This document shows positions 23,186 to 32,967 of a stretch of DNA of 64,000 bases, in pieces. Below the pieces are notes generated by a model. That model was not told the origin of the DNA, made no database searches, and saw only the letters and a program-made list of their open reading frames with translations. The DNA comes from Massospora cicadina (taxonomy: Eukaryota; Entomophthoromycota; Entomophthoromycetes; Entomophthorales; Entomophthoraceae), in the NCBI GenBank assembly GCA_022478985.1, contig JAKSZP010000005.1, positions 62,001-126,000 on the forward strand, given 5' to 3'. The stretch's first letter is position 1, and every line of letters begins with the position of its first letter. The translations under genes were made by a program, and so were the position numbers.

Positions 23186-24170
23186 GTGGTAAAGGAGTTA
23201 AAGCTCCTTGATACTCTGTCTGCTCTTTTTTTCCTGTGTAGACCTATCCTGACTTCCACGCCATTTGCCACGGACCTCCCCTATGAAGTCCTAGCCTCTC
23301 TGATCCCATATAAGGATATATTTGATGCTTTCCTGGACGCTATGCTCCCTCCACACTATAAATATAATCTGCGCTTCCATTTGATAGTTGATTTGGTGAA
23401 GGCCAATTGTCCCCTATACCTATATACAGGATAAGAGGCAGATTTGGCGGAATGGTTAGATGATATACTGGCAAAGGTCTTGATTCAAAAGGTCCTCCTT
23501 ATTGCCTCCACAATGTGGTCTTTACCAAAAAGGCAAATAACTCACTCCGCCCATGGATAGATTATGGGCAAAGTAAAAAACTCATTGTGCCTGGTATATA
23601 CCCCTTAACCTAGAACAATCAATTGCTCAGAACATTGAAAAGCTTAATATCTCCTTGGAACTTGACCTGATCAGTGCCTTCAACCAGCTAATAGTGACTG
23701 AGTAACAGGAGTGGAACAATGCCATGCTCACACGTCAGGGCATATTCCAAATTAGAGTCATCCCCTTTGGGCTCAAGAACGACCTCGCCACCTTCTAGTG
23801 TTACATTTATAATGTCCTATGCGACCTATGCTTCACTTGTGCCAGTGCATATATTTATGACAGACTTATTCACTCTACCATTTGGTAACAGGATGATTAG
23901 GACATCCAGGAAGTTCTGTCAGCCACCCACAAAGCAGGCTTCTTTGAAAAGCCAATTGATGTGAGTTCTTCAGGGAAGAAGTCACCTTCCTGGGAAACAT
24001 TGTGCATAAATAAAGTTATGCGGCTCCCCACACATAAAGTTGAGGCTATATGCTCATAACACACCCCTTTAAACCAGAAGCAGTTGCGGCGCTTCCTTGG
24101 CACAGTCATCTTTCTGAATAAATCTTATCATGAACTTTCTCAGTTCTCTGAACTCTGCACACCCTTACTG
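23186..24170 (+). pseudogene. GD reverse transcriptase
   Basis: In order: YKDIFDAFLDAMLPPHYKYN (about 23312), DLAEWLDDILAKVLIQK (about 23443), SLELDLISAFNQL (about 23655), RVIPFGLKNDLATF (about 23755), and the catalytic box AYIYDRLIHSTIW at about 23850, in which the first Asp of the DD pair is Tyr. Then LSATHKAGFFEKP and the connection LRRFLGTVIFLNKSYHELS (about 24085). Stops and frame changes are numerous. Confidence 0.87.
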
Positions 24171-24179
24171 GCATAGATT

Positions 24180-24600
24180 TTTTGTCTAGTCCTCAGCCTG
24201 ACAGAAGGCCTTCTGATGCCATCAAGGACATCTTTGCTAACTCCCCCATCCTTTATCATTTGGATATTTCTAAGCTGTTCATTGTTGCCTGTGACTTCTC
24301 TGCGGTAGCTTTCAGGGATGTTCTCCTTCATGAGCACAATGGGCTTGAGCACCCTAATTGCATTTTTCGCCCTCAAGTTTATAGCCACTGAACAGGCTTG
24401 GGCTATCTAAGATAAGGAGTTGGCCACAGTTGCATGGCCCCTCATGCACTAGTGTTACCTCCTCTATGGGGCCTTTTATGAAGTCACAGTACGCACTTCC
24501 ACAAAGCTCTGCTTTTGTTACTGCAAGTTCAGAATTGGCTCATTTCCAAGAAAAACCTACCATGACCTCTTTAATTTAAACTTAATATATTTGTGAAAGG
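24180..24600 (+). pseudogene. GD RNase H remnant
   Basis: PILYHLDISKLFIVACDFSA at about 24246 and VLLHEHNGLEHPN match the start of the gypsy RNase H domain, with catalytic Asp in ACDFSA. TEQAWAI-DKELATVAW (about 24390) corresponds to the AEQNY-DKELLA block. The C-terminal third is not clear. Confidence 0.8.
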
Positions 24601-24879
24601 GGCCTTTCATGTAATGCTAAACTTGATAGGTTGCAACTCAGGCCTTGGCCCACACCTGTATGAACCTCTGAGTTAGTAACAATTATCCCTACAGCCATGA
24701 TCCTCTCCATTGAACCTTCCAACATCTTGCTCATCGCAGCTGACCCCTCATTGCCACTTGTATAGCTTGTCCTTATATAACAAACTGACTTCATGGAAGG
24801 TCTCAAACTTTTATCCCAATTATAACTGGGATCACCCACCAAGTCAAAGTATGTGATCATGGATAAGAACTTTCATCAG

Positions 24880-25760
24880 AGTTATATCTGGGTATCCCTT
24901 TCACTAAAAAACTATTTGATGAAAGAACATTATGAACCACCCCTCTTAGGTCACCCTGGTGCCAGAAAATGCACTCAGTTGTGAAGAGATCTACAACTGA
25001 AAAGGCCTTTCCCGAAATGTTAAAAGATGGGTTACCACTTTCATTACTTGTGCAAGGACCAAACCTGATCGCTCAGGCAATAAGGGCCTCCTCATACTCT
25101 ACAGCAGGCCTCTGGACCATGGACTTTATTACCCTTGAGTTTTATAGTAGAACTTCCCCCTCAGAAGGATTCAATGTCTTTATGGTGCTCATCAATTTTT
25201 TCACAAAGTACTCACTGTTTATCCTCTGATCTACAACTATCATTGCTGAGGAGAAAGCCAAGCTGTTTTTCAGACATGTCTAATCCCAATTTGGGGCGCT
25301 TGGAGATTATCAGTGTCCGGGGGACCCAATTCACTGCAATGTTCTGGGAAGCCCTCCTCTCCCATTTGAAAATCAAACCCTGTCGCTTAACAGCATTTCA
25401 TCCCCAACTGGATGTCCAAACTGAGAGGGTAAATCGGATGCTTAACCAATATTTTCGCTGGTATACAATTGCGCTATGGACTCCTTGGCATCAGATCTAC
25501 CACTAGCCCAATTCTCCTACAACAATTCCTTGCACACTTCCACATGCTGCTCACCCTTCCACACGACCCTGGGATATGAATCCTCTTTCACAGTAGGCTT
25601 TACATCAAGCATACAGTTCCTTCAGCTGCTAAACTTGCTACACACATCTGCAAAACACAGCTGCTTGTCCAGGAGCACCTTACTACAGTCATTGGGACTA
25701 TAAACTATTTGATGATAATAAATGATGTATGGCACATGAATTCTTAGCTGGCTCCCTAGT
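24880..25760 (+). pseudogene. GD integrase
   Basis: After a degraded zinc domain (LRSPWCQKMHSV at about 24945), the core shows WTMDFITLEFYSRTSPSEGF (about 25113) with the first Asp. A second block reads ISVRGTQFTAMFWEALLSHL, where GTC (25315-25317) gives Val for the second catalytic Asp. The Glu is kept in QTERVNRMLNQYFRW (about 25420). The open stretch 25476-25703 continues with LPLAQFSYNNSLHTST and PFHTTLGYES. Confidence 0.92.
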
Positions 25761-25959
25761 AATTCTGGATGCACGCAACCTGAGATCAAAAATACCCTTA
25801 ATAAAATTATCATTCAAGTATTAGCCCTTTACAGTTCAGGAATTACTGTCATCAGGTGCCTGTCAACTCCAACTACTGGATCGCTGGAAGTTCCATGCAG
25901 TCTACACTCCACCCTCTTGTCCCTTTTAAGGGCCCCATGCCACCCACACCTGAGCCAAT

Positions 25960-26110
25960 TCAATTGGATGATGATATAAAAGCAGATGTGAAGGCAGTTC
26001 TGGCATCCAGTAAGTCCCTGAGCAGAATCCATTACCTCCTTTCCTGTAAGTGATACCTCAACTATAAAAATTTCTGGAAAAGTGCCAAGGACTGCGCCAA
26101 ACTGTAAGGG
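25960..26110 (+). pseudogene. GD chromodomain remnant
   Basis: Following the integrase, the frame around 25965-26105 reads DDDIKADVKAVLASSKSL, then SRIHYLLSCK, a stop, then YLNYKNFWKSAKDCA. This follows the chromodomain pattern V-x-I-L ... HYLVKWKGY ... TWEPAENL: the Trp of the KW block is Cys, the later Trp is kept. A chromodomain would guide integration to histone-marked chromatin. It identifies GD as a chromovirus. Confidence 0.72.
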
Positions 26111-26291
26111 ACTCTTGGAAGCTTTACACCTCACACACCCAATGGCACCTTGCCCCTCAGAAACTCAGGCCATACTTTCAATTAAGCTTCCCCTGACCAC
26201 AATAACTATGCCTTGGCCTCACACCCTAAGGAGGTGAATCCAATGCCAATAGGAGAGGGTAATATAAATTTTAAGGAGGAGCTCCTATTAG

Positions 26292-27070
26292 TGGAATTGG
26301 AGGTTTTTTTTAGAAAAAGGAGAACCAGCAACCCCCAGCCCTCCCATCCACTCTGAGGATGGCCTCACTAATACTGTGGATAGCGCTGAGTCTGCACCCT
26401 TCCAGAAAAGGGGGCAAGATTACCATGTCCTGCACCAATTCTGCTCAAGTGTCAAACTTACCTCAAGAAGAAAATTCCTCATATGCTGAGAGATTTCTCA
26501 ACTTTAGGAGCAGGTTCACAGGTCCCAGGATACCAAACCCCCACGCCCACTCAGCCTCAAGTTGCCCTCTGAGGTGTCCCCCACTGCCAACTCCAAACTT
26601 GCCCTCCCAGAGCGCTCCCACCCCAAGGTGGTTCTGAGGCAGGTTTGGCTGTTGAAATGAAGAAAAGACAAATATCTCACCTTGACAGCCACTTCTAGAC
26701 TCATCTCACTCTCTGTTGCTACCAACCCCAAGATGCAACAAATTTGAATCAATTAGCTGCAATTTGATGGCTCACCTCTGAGCATGTCCTTAGCCCAATC
26801 CTGGTTTTTTAAGCTTTGGCTCTGTTTCTGGATTGATCCCATTCTCTTCATAGAGCTTAACTCTGCCCCAACTTGCCATTTTTTTGGCCCATATGACTCA
26901 TTATTAAAACTCCACCTCATTCAGCCTAGATTTTCCCAAAAAACTGTTTAAACTTAAATCTGGAGTTGATACAACAGTCACATCCCTTTCAGGAGGCATT
27001 TCACCCTAAAATGGGTGCAGTAAAATACAATTTCACCGCCCCAAAAATACAAAATGGGTTTGCCAACTGG
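26292..27070 (+). repeat. 3' LTR of GD, left part
   Basis: Starts TGGAATTGGAGG after the purine stretch AAGGAGGAGC (26273-26282), with the same order of blocks as the 5' LTR up to TTTGCCAACTGG, where the match stops. Confidence 0.88.
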
Positions 27071-28811
27071 TGGGGCCTGTCATGGAACATGCTAATTAAA
27101 TTAAGACTGGGCAACCAATCTGGGCGTGTAACAACCAAGTGGAAATCCTAGAATTCCAAAGGCATAGCAGCTCTGAGACTTTTAGGAGGGACGCCCTATT
27201 GCTTTTGTGATAGATTAAAATATAAGAACGTACCAAAGGCCCCCATACCAACCCAAATGACCACAATGGGGGCAACTGCATGTCTTTCAGGGGCATCTCC
27301 CAAGGGTGGTAAAGGCAAGGAGGATGACCAACCCTACTGGGTTTGCAGTTGGTGGCTTTTTGGGCTCTTTTTTCAAGTTTAATGGCTCAGTTTCATCAAA
27401 ATAAAAGCTCTGGAAATCTTTTAAAATTTTGAATTTTTGGAAATGCTGAGTAGTTTTGCAAATTGGATCAAATTGATTTGATTTAAATGTCAGGAGGCCC
27501 TGGTCTTCACCTCGCGCCTGTTGGGGTGTTTCATGATGGGTCAAGGGTTGGAAGCGTCATATGGACAGCGGATCAATTTTATATAAAACGATTTGGGCTG
27601 GAATGGCTCTCAGCGGGATGGCCTGGGTGATCTGGAGCCTGGTTTCTGCCTTGCAGTTGTGAGGATGGCTGTTACCCTCAAATAAAGAATTGCAATTAGT
27701 AGAGGAGGCCTCATTCTATCTAAATTACACCAAACTACTTGCAGGTCAGTGGTGAAATTTATTCTTAAATCTCCAACTATATGGAAGAGGGAGGCAGACC
27801 TGTAGCTTGCTCACCATGCGTTGAAGGAGAGGCAGGTCACTGTGACAATTTTAGCATATCTTAAAGCTCCTCAGGAGCATTAGATTGGTGTAGTGCACCC
27901 ATGGCATATTCTTTGATCATTGCAATCACCATTTGGTGGTTCACTGGATCAAGGGATTGGAGGGCCCACTTGATGACCATTTAACCTAGAACACAAAATG
28001 CAATGTATTTGGTTGGGTTTAAATAAAAATCTTGGAAACAGACAGAGTTTGCAGAATAGATTTTTGAGGAAGACCAGTTTTTATTAAACAAAAAGTATAA
28101 AAATGAACCAACAACTGCCCTTTTCAGAGGCATTTACTCAAAAGAAAGAAGGTAGGGAAGGGGGACATGGGTTATTATAGGCATAAGAGGCTGATGTGGT
28201 CGTAGGCAAACAGCCTGGGCTTGGGGAGCTTCCAGCTTGCTTATGCACTAGGTCATAGAAGCTCAGGCAGCATAATTTTGGGACTCACAATGAAGGGACC
28301 TTCACTGATCCAATCTTGAGTGGATATGCTCAGATAAAAGGGGTGGAATTAGATTCCCCCAAGGCCTATTCTGACAAATACTTTATTAAATTGAATTTTT
28401 TGAGACCAACTTCTCAACTTGGACTGGCATTCTGGAATCTGGAATTTTGGGGTTCATGTTCCAGACAAGTTTTCCTGACTCAGGAACCATTTTCTGAGCT
28501 TCAAGGTTGATTTTCTTAAAGTCCAAGGAAGTGAGGGATGGTGGGGTGGATGCCAAGGGAGAGTGGAGGTGCTGCTGGTAACCTCTGGCCTGAATTTCCT
28601 CTCTACAAAACTCCTCTATCTTGTCAACAAGGGAAGAATCATCCAAAGGGGATGATGTGGGGGGCTTTGAGACCAATGCTGCTACACAACGTTCATCAAC
28701 AACATGGGCCAAGCTCCCAGTTGGGCCAAGGGCTCCACAGGTTCATTAGGTCCCTTCTTCATATAAGGAAGATTATCCCAGTAAAACTCAAAAGGTTGAG
28801 TCATCCAACTT
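27071..28811 (-). mobile_element. 1.74-kb insertion of unknown class in the GD 3' LTR
   Basis: The left LTR continues directly from the CCAACTG block (about 21095) to a GCAG-TTTGG block. In the right LTR these are parted by 1.74 kb, and a CCAACT sextet occurs on both sides (27064 and 28806), possibly a short or eroded target duplication. On the minus strand there is coding-like sequence: 28712-28386 (MAHVVDERCVAALVSKPPTS, acidic then Pro/Ser rich) with an upstream frame from about 28800 (MTQPFEFYWDNLPYMKKGP), and 27544-27287 continuing in another frame to 27100. I recognise no family; terminal inverted repeats are not evident. Confidence 0.6.
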
Positions 28812-29380
28812 ACAGTGCAGAGTTTGGTGTTTTTTAAAGTTTTTCTGAGAATAGACCAAGGTTGCTTATAACTAAAATTTAAGTTTTTATTTTATTCCTC
28901 ACCTATTAAAAAAGTCTATGCATTGGGCTCCCTCTAACTTGGCCTCCCCATTTGGTGGCCTGCAGATTTCCTCTGGGGCATGAGCACTTCCCCTGTCCAA
29001 AGCCTTGATAGCAACCACCACTTGGGGGTATCAAGCCTTCCACGCCATGTAGATTACCTTTCTGCCTGAGTTTCTAATCTTTCTATCGTTACTGCCAAAG
29101 GCTTGCAACTGCTAATACCTGAGACATTGTCAACCTCCAAGCCTCTTTCTCCCATGAGACTTCCAAGATAGACCTGCAGTTGCCCTCACAACTACTTTAA
29201 GTATGTTTGTGGGGTCCTCAAATATGTTTTTAAATGCGTATTTCCCCCATCTTTCCTCTAGATCCTCACTCAATAGAGTCATAAAAATGGCTGTGCCCCT
29301 GACATTATGGGTGCTCTTGTGGTTTATTGAGAACCTGAGTCTGCAGCCCTATCAAAACTTTCTTAGCTGTTTCACTGATA
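28812..29380 (+). repeat. 3' LTR of GD, right part
   Basis: Resumes the match with the 5' LTR at GCAGAGTTTGGTG and runs through the GATAGCAACCACCACTTGGG and GAACCTGAGTCTGCAG blocks to CTGTTTCACTGATA. Confidence 0.88.
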
Positions 29381-30300
29381 TCTTGGCCTTGAATGGTAAT
29401 ACCTTTTGACATGAGACTTTTGTCCTGGGTGATAAAGAATCCAGAATAGAAGCCATATTTTTTGGCACGCCAGTTCACTGATGGTAACTGGGATCTTGGT
29501 TTCTGTTGACTTAACTATATAGCATCAATCTATTTGTTAATTAGGGGAGGTAAAATATTTCACAGTGGTATCAATGTACAAAAGTTACTCATTGATGTCT
29601 TGATTAACCCTTGAAAGCCATTAGAGTAGTATAGGTTTTTAGCTTTAGGTTACTGGGCAGTTTAAGCTATATACATAATATAAATGGTTTTTCAACAGCT
29701 GTTAGCATGGTTAAACAAATTATTGATTTACGTTTATTATTTTATTAAATTAATTCATCAATCTGGTCTACTGATAGAATCAGATGGGAACCCTCAATAT
29801 ATCTGAAACCAGTAGTGGCTTTGTTTGCTTTAAGCTATGGCCTTGATTAAATAATTTACAGAACCTTGAGAGCCTGATGAATCATCAAAACTTATTTAAT
29901 CTTAATGAATCAGGCTTATTATACTGCTAAATTAAGAACTAACATATTCTTAGAGGGGAGGTTAATAAATAAATTCTAACCTATGCTAATCAGGATAAAG
30001 GTTGAACTCCACTCTATGCTGGATAGGCCTCAAAAATATCAAACCCCCAACCCCTTTAACTAAACTTAGATTAAATTACTTAGTATTAAAAAGCATGAAA
30101 AATATCCTGAAGTATTATATAATTACAACTTATTCTATGTAAACTTACCATTGATAAATTTCTAATATTGATGCCAAAAGTTTATATTAACTCACCATCA
30201 TTTTTAAATATTAATTAAATATATCTTTATAATATCATTGATGGGATATACAAACCCTAAATTATGGACTATCTAATAATTGAGTATATTGATTATATAA
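29381..30300. other. AT-rich interval, nothing recognised
   Basis: About 0.9 kb between GD and the first SINE. Stops are frequent in all six frames and no repeat, RNA gene or coding motif stands out. Confidence 0.6.
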
Positions 30301-30322
30301 AAATTAAATTGGATATTTATTA
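30301..30322 (+). repeat. Target-site duplication of SINE copy 1 (22 bp, left)
   Basis: AAATTAAATTGGATATTTAT plus TA, perfectly repeated at 30599-30620. Confidence 0.93.
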
Positions 30323-30598
30323 GGGAGGATACCCCAGTGGTAGAGTATAGAGCCTCTACCACTGCCTCCCGAGTTCGATCCCGGTAATGGACTTTGGGTA
30401 GGGGACGATTTTGACTGTGTTGGTTTTGCGCGCCAATGCCCCGAACCGAGATAGCAAATAGCAAAGGCGGTCCATGGAGTTCCTGGCCTATCATACGCCG
30501 CGCATGGAGGTTTTCCGGTTTTATCCTCCTTTCCCATTTTCTTCACTTCCCTAATCGGTGCGTATCGTCCCCAGGTCGGCCCACCTCGAATAAAATTA
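30323..30598 (+). mobile_element. tRNA-derived SINE, copy 1
   Basis: The 5' part carries a pol III A box (ACCCCAGTGGTAG, 30331-30343) and B box (GAGTTCGATCCC, 30371-30382) about 40 bp apart, as in a tRNA gene, but it does not close into a full cloverleaf. A roughly 200-bp body follows, and a tail CCACCTCGAATAAAATTAAA. It is bracketed by a perfect 22-bp target duplication (30301-30322 and 30599-30620). A diverged copy in the opposite orientation lies at 32523-32809. The tail resembles that of the LINEs here. Confidence 0.93.
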
Positions 30599-30620
30599 AA
30601 ATTAAATTGGATATTTATTA
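30599..30620 (+). repeat. Target-site duplication of SINE copy 1 (22 bp, right)
   Basis: Perfect partner of 30301-30322. Read on the minus strand it contains AATAAA about 30 bp beyond the stop codon of the protease gene, so the original or the duplicated site may serve as its polyadenylation signal. Confidence 0.9.
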
Positions 30621-30649
30621 CTAAAATTATTGAGTGGAAATAGCAAGTA

Positions 30650-31642
30650 CTATGAGAACAAGTATGTGCTTTCGTAATTAGGTAACTGAGGAGGGGGAGT
30701 GAGATATTGTGGAGGGGGAGTAAGATATTGAGGAGGGTGAATTGGATATGGGCAATAAGATGGCATCTCATATTGCTGATAAATATTGAGTTGGTCAAGT
30801 GATGGTAGGTTTGGGCAACCGTTGTTGGGTGGTGAAATTTTAGGAGATTCCAAGTTATCGTTGGGTGGGAAAGGGTAACCTTTGTCTGAAGGTTTAGGTT
30901 GAGTTTCATTAGAGTTAACTAGATCATTAATGAAGTTCTCATAGCTAGATACTTTGGTATAGGCACCAGGGAACTTTTTTAAGCCACACTTATGACCATA
31001 GGATACCAGCCCAACAAGGATTTGATTCCCATTTTGGTCAAGGATGGCAGGGCCTCCAGAATCACCTTGGCACGCATCGTGACCCCCCTTGGGATTGCCG
31101 ATACAGATGTGGTTGGTTTTGTTGAAGGAGATACCAATTGATTTATATGGCTTTATACAAGCGCATGATGATCGGACCCTCAAAGTGACACTGCGGAGCT
31201 CTTTTGAAATCTCGGTGGTGTTATACTTGGTAATGCCCCACCCATACACTGTGGCTAAGCCCCTGATTGGTTGGCTGGCACTACTTGGCAACTTGGGAAA
31301 GTTACGAGGAGGATGGGAGGACTTGGCCACAGTCCATACCGCGATGTCGTTGGCATACGTTTCGGTACCGCCGTAATCAGGGTGGGTGACAATCGAAGTT
31401 ACCTCGGAATCAACTGACCCTCGTCGAACAATCATACCCGAGGGGGAATCACTGCAGTGTGCGACGGTAATGGCATGGGTCTCCGTCAAGAAATTTACAC
31501 CACACCGATGCACACCGTCCAAAAACGCTTCACCAAGCCATTCCGGAACCAAAGCCACAATTTGACCTCCAAGAATCCTCCCTTCAGCCTTGGTGGGAGC
31601 GCCCAGCGCAGATGCCACAAAATACAGTATCAAACTAACCAT
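30650..31642 (-). CDS. Secreted trypsin-like serine protease (S1 family) with Pro-rich C-terminal tail
   Basis: A single uninterrupted frame of 330 codons. Residues 1-15 (MVSLILYFVASALGA) form a signal peptide, 16-22 a short propeptide ending in Arg, and activation would free ILGG at 23. The catalytic triad is His62 (TVAHC), Asp99 (NDIAV) and Ser195 (GDSGGP). Asp189, six residues before the Ser, with the Gly of SYG and of PGAY, gives trypsin specificity for Arg/Lys. Cys pairs 47-63 and 191-219 fit the fold. The domain ends near 242. Some 88 residues rich in Pro, Asn and Ser follow, ending in a QYLTPPP tandem repeat (about 305-318), an unusual extension. The start ATG at 31642 is the first in frame and begins the signal peptide. 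In pathogenic or saprophytic fungi such enzymes digest external protein; that role is inference. It is the only intact gene in the window. No introns. Confidence 0.95.
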   Translation of the reverse strand: MVSLILYFVASALGAPTKAEGRILGGQIVALVPEWLGEAFLDGVHRCGVNFLTETHAITVAHCSDSPSGMIVRRGSVDSEVTSIVTHPDYGGTETYANDIAVWTVAKSSHPPRNFPKLPSSASQPIRGLATVYGWGITKYNTTEISKELRSVTLRVRSSCACIKPYKSIGISFNKTNHICIGNPKGGHDACQGDSGGPAILDQNGNQILVGLVSYGHKCGLKKFPGAYTKVSSYENFINDLVNSNETQPKPSDKGYPFPPNDNLESPKISPPNNGCPNLPSLDQLNIYQQYEMPSYCPYPIHPPQYLTPPPQYLTPPPQLPNYESTYLFS

Positions 31643-32030
31643 ACCTCACCCTTCGTAAAAATGGGAGCTTTTATTATGGCTAGGACCCGAACCATGTGGC
31701 CAGAACCCTCATCGGTAGGGTAAAACCCAAATTCTATACATTTTTAAGCCAGTTAACCAATTAAATAAAGAATCTCGATTTTTCATCCCAATGGAATCGA
31801 ATCCAAAGCAAGCATCACAATTTATCTCACATTACTCGAGTCCCATACCTGCAAACTCCAACTACCTTTACACTCGATTTATAACCCCAAATAAAATACC
31901 AAAGGGTAAGAGACCATTAAATGCAACTCGCATGCCAGGTTAACTCCAAATTATGAATAAATAAACTGTCGTATGTAATAATACTTATTGCATTAACATG
32001 AAAGCCGGGTTCCACAATCGTGTTTTTCAA
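31643..32030. other. Upstream region of the protease gene
   Basis: No ORF or repeat. On the minus strand an AT-rich TATAGAAT-like element lies about 90 bp upstream of the start codon (near 31735) and an ATAATAAAA stretch about 35 bp upstream. Either could be a core promoter element, but neither is decisive. Confidence 0.35.
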
Positions 32031-32075
32031 AATAAACTCTGAATTCATCTAGTACTAAAAAATAAACTCTGAATT
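32031..32075 (+). mobile_element. Fifteen-base insertion with 15-bp target duplication
   Basis: AATAAACTCTGAATT occurs at 32031-32045 and again, perfectly, at 32061-32075. Between them is only CATCTAGTACTAAAA. The same core lies between a different pair of 15-bp direct repeats at 51541-51591. The simplest reading is the extreme 3' end of a non-LTR element, cut short at its 5' end during insertion. Confidence 0.75.
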
Positions 32076-32503
32076 GTTTAGATTAATAGATAATGTATAA
32101 TTTCATATCTAATCCATCCCCCAACTAATTACCGATTTCATAGTACACTTTATACTTTATTGATACCCAAATTGAGTACATTTTATCACGTTTAAAAGGT
32201 TGAGCCAATATCTATATCAGATTATCAAACCTTTATATTGCTGGTCCCCTGTTGAATAGACAGACCTTTGTAGCAATGCGTCATGTCTGTAGATAACGCA
32301 CAGTATATCTCAAACCTGTTGATTTAAAATTTTTAAAAAAGATTAAATGCAGTTTTTACGCTGGAAACGCATGGACTGGTACCATTTAGCTTGTGTAATC
32401 TAAACCAGCAGTTGTCATTGATTTAGAGGCACGATTATCCGTTCCATCTAAAAGTAAGCTTTTTTGCTTTTGGATATTAATGGCCTCTATCTTAATATTT
32501 TTA
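32076..32503. other. AT-rich interval, nothing recognised
   Basis: No coding motif, RNA gene or repeat seen. Confidence 0.5.
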
Positions 32504-32522
32504 ACTATATTATACGTTTTTA

Positions 32523-32809
32523 AATTTTATTCGAGGTGGGCCGGCCTGGGGATGATACCGCACCGATAAGGATGAAGGGGATTCGAATTAATGGGAAAGG
32601 AGGATAAAACCTGGAAACCCTCCATGCGCGGCATATGATAGGCCAGGAACTCCATGGACCGCCTTGCTATTCGCTATCTCAGTTCAGGACATGGTGCGCA
32701 ATACCAACACAGTCACGTCCCCTACCCAAAGTTCATCTACCAGGATCAAACTCGGGGAGGCGATGGTAGAAGGTAAGGTACATATTCTACCACTGGGGTA
32801 TCCTCCCCT
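32523..32809 (-). mobile_element. tRNA-derived SINE, copy 2
   Basis: On the minus strand it repeats the order of copy 1: a GGATACCCCAGTGGTAGAA head with A box, a B box GAGTTTGATCC (32743-32753), the same body, and a tail CCACCTCGAATAAAATTTAA. The flanking repeats ACTATATTATA(C)GTTTTTA at 32504-32522 and 32810-32828 differ by one indel and are the target duplication. It is more diverged than copy 1. Confidence 0.92.
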
Positions 32810-32967
32810 ACTATATTATAGTTTTTAGTGCTATCATTTGTTATGTATCTTAGTAAAACACTATCAAAACTCCTATTTTGTTAGCATAAAATTTACCAAT
32901 AGCAGAATGTCTACTTGAAAAAATTTCACTGACTGACTGAGGTACCTATGCACTGACTGACATCTGA

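Larger units (their letters stand above)
20313..29380 (+). mobile_element. Chromovirus-type Ty3/gypsy element GD with 1.3-kb LTRs, 3' LTR interrupted
   Basis: Direct repeats 20313-21656 and 26292-29380 flank gag, protease, reverse transcriptase, RNase H, integrase and a chromodomain remnant. The right repeat matches the left in two pieces (26292 to about 27070, and about 28812-29380) separated by 1.74 kb of foreign DNA. LTRs start TGGAAT and follow a polypurine tract. I found no matching 5-bp target duplication (ATGAC against TCTTG), so ends may have eroded. Integrase motifs (HPQLD-QTERVNR) differ from GA, GB and GC and are of the chromovirus kind. Confidence 0.9.

Noticed and set aside
27287..27544. 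Fragment of an organellar or metabolic protein on the minus strand
   Set aside because: The reading PTANPVGLVILLAF looked familiar but no extended motif follows; no function can be supported.
30323..30400. A tRNA gene
   Set aside because: A and B boxes are present, but the sequence does not fold into a cloverleaf and is followed by a body and tail with target duplications, so it is a SINE head.
30304..30909. 201-codon minus-strand frame overlapping the SINE
   Set aside because: It runs through SINE copy 1 and the end of the protease gene in another frame; low-complexity AT codons and a shadow, not a gene.
31089..31376. Plus-strand frame antisense to the protease
   Set aside because: Exact antisense shadow of the protease catalytic domain.
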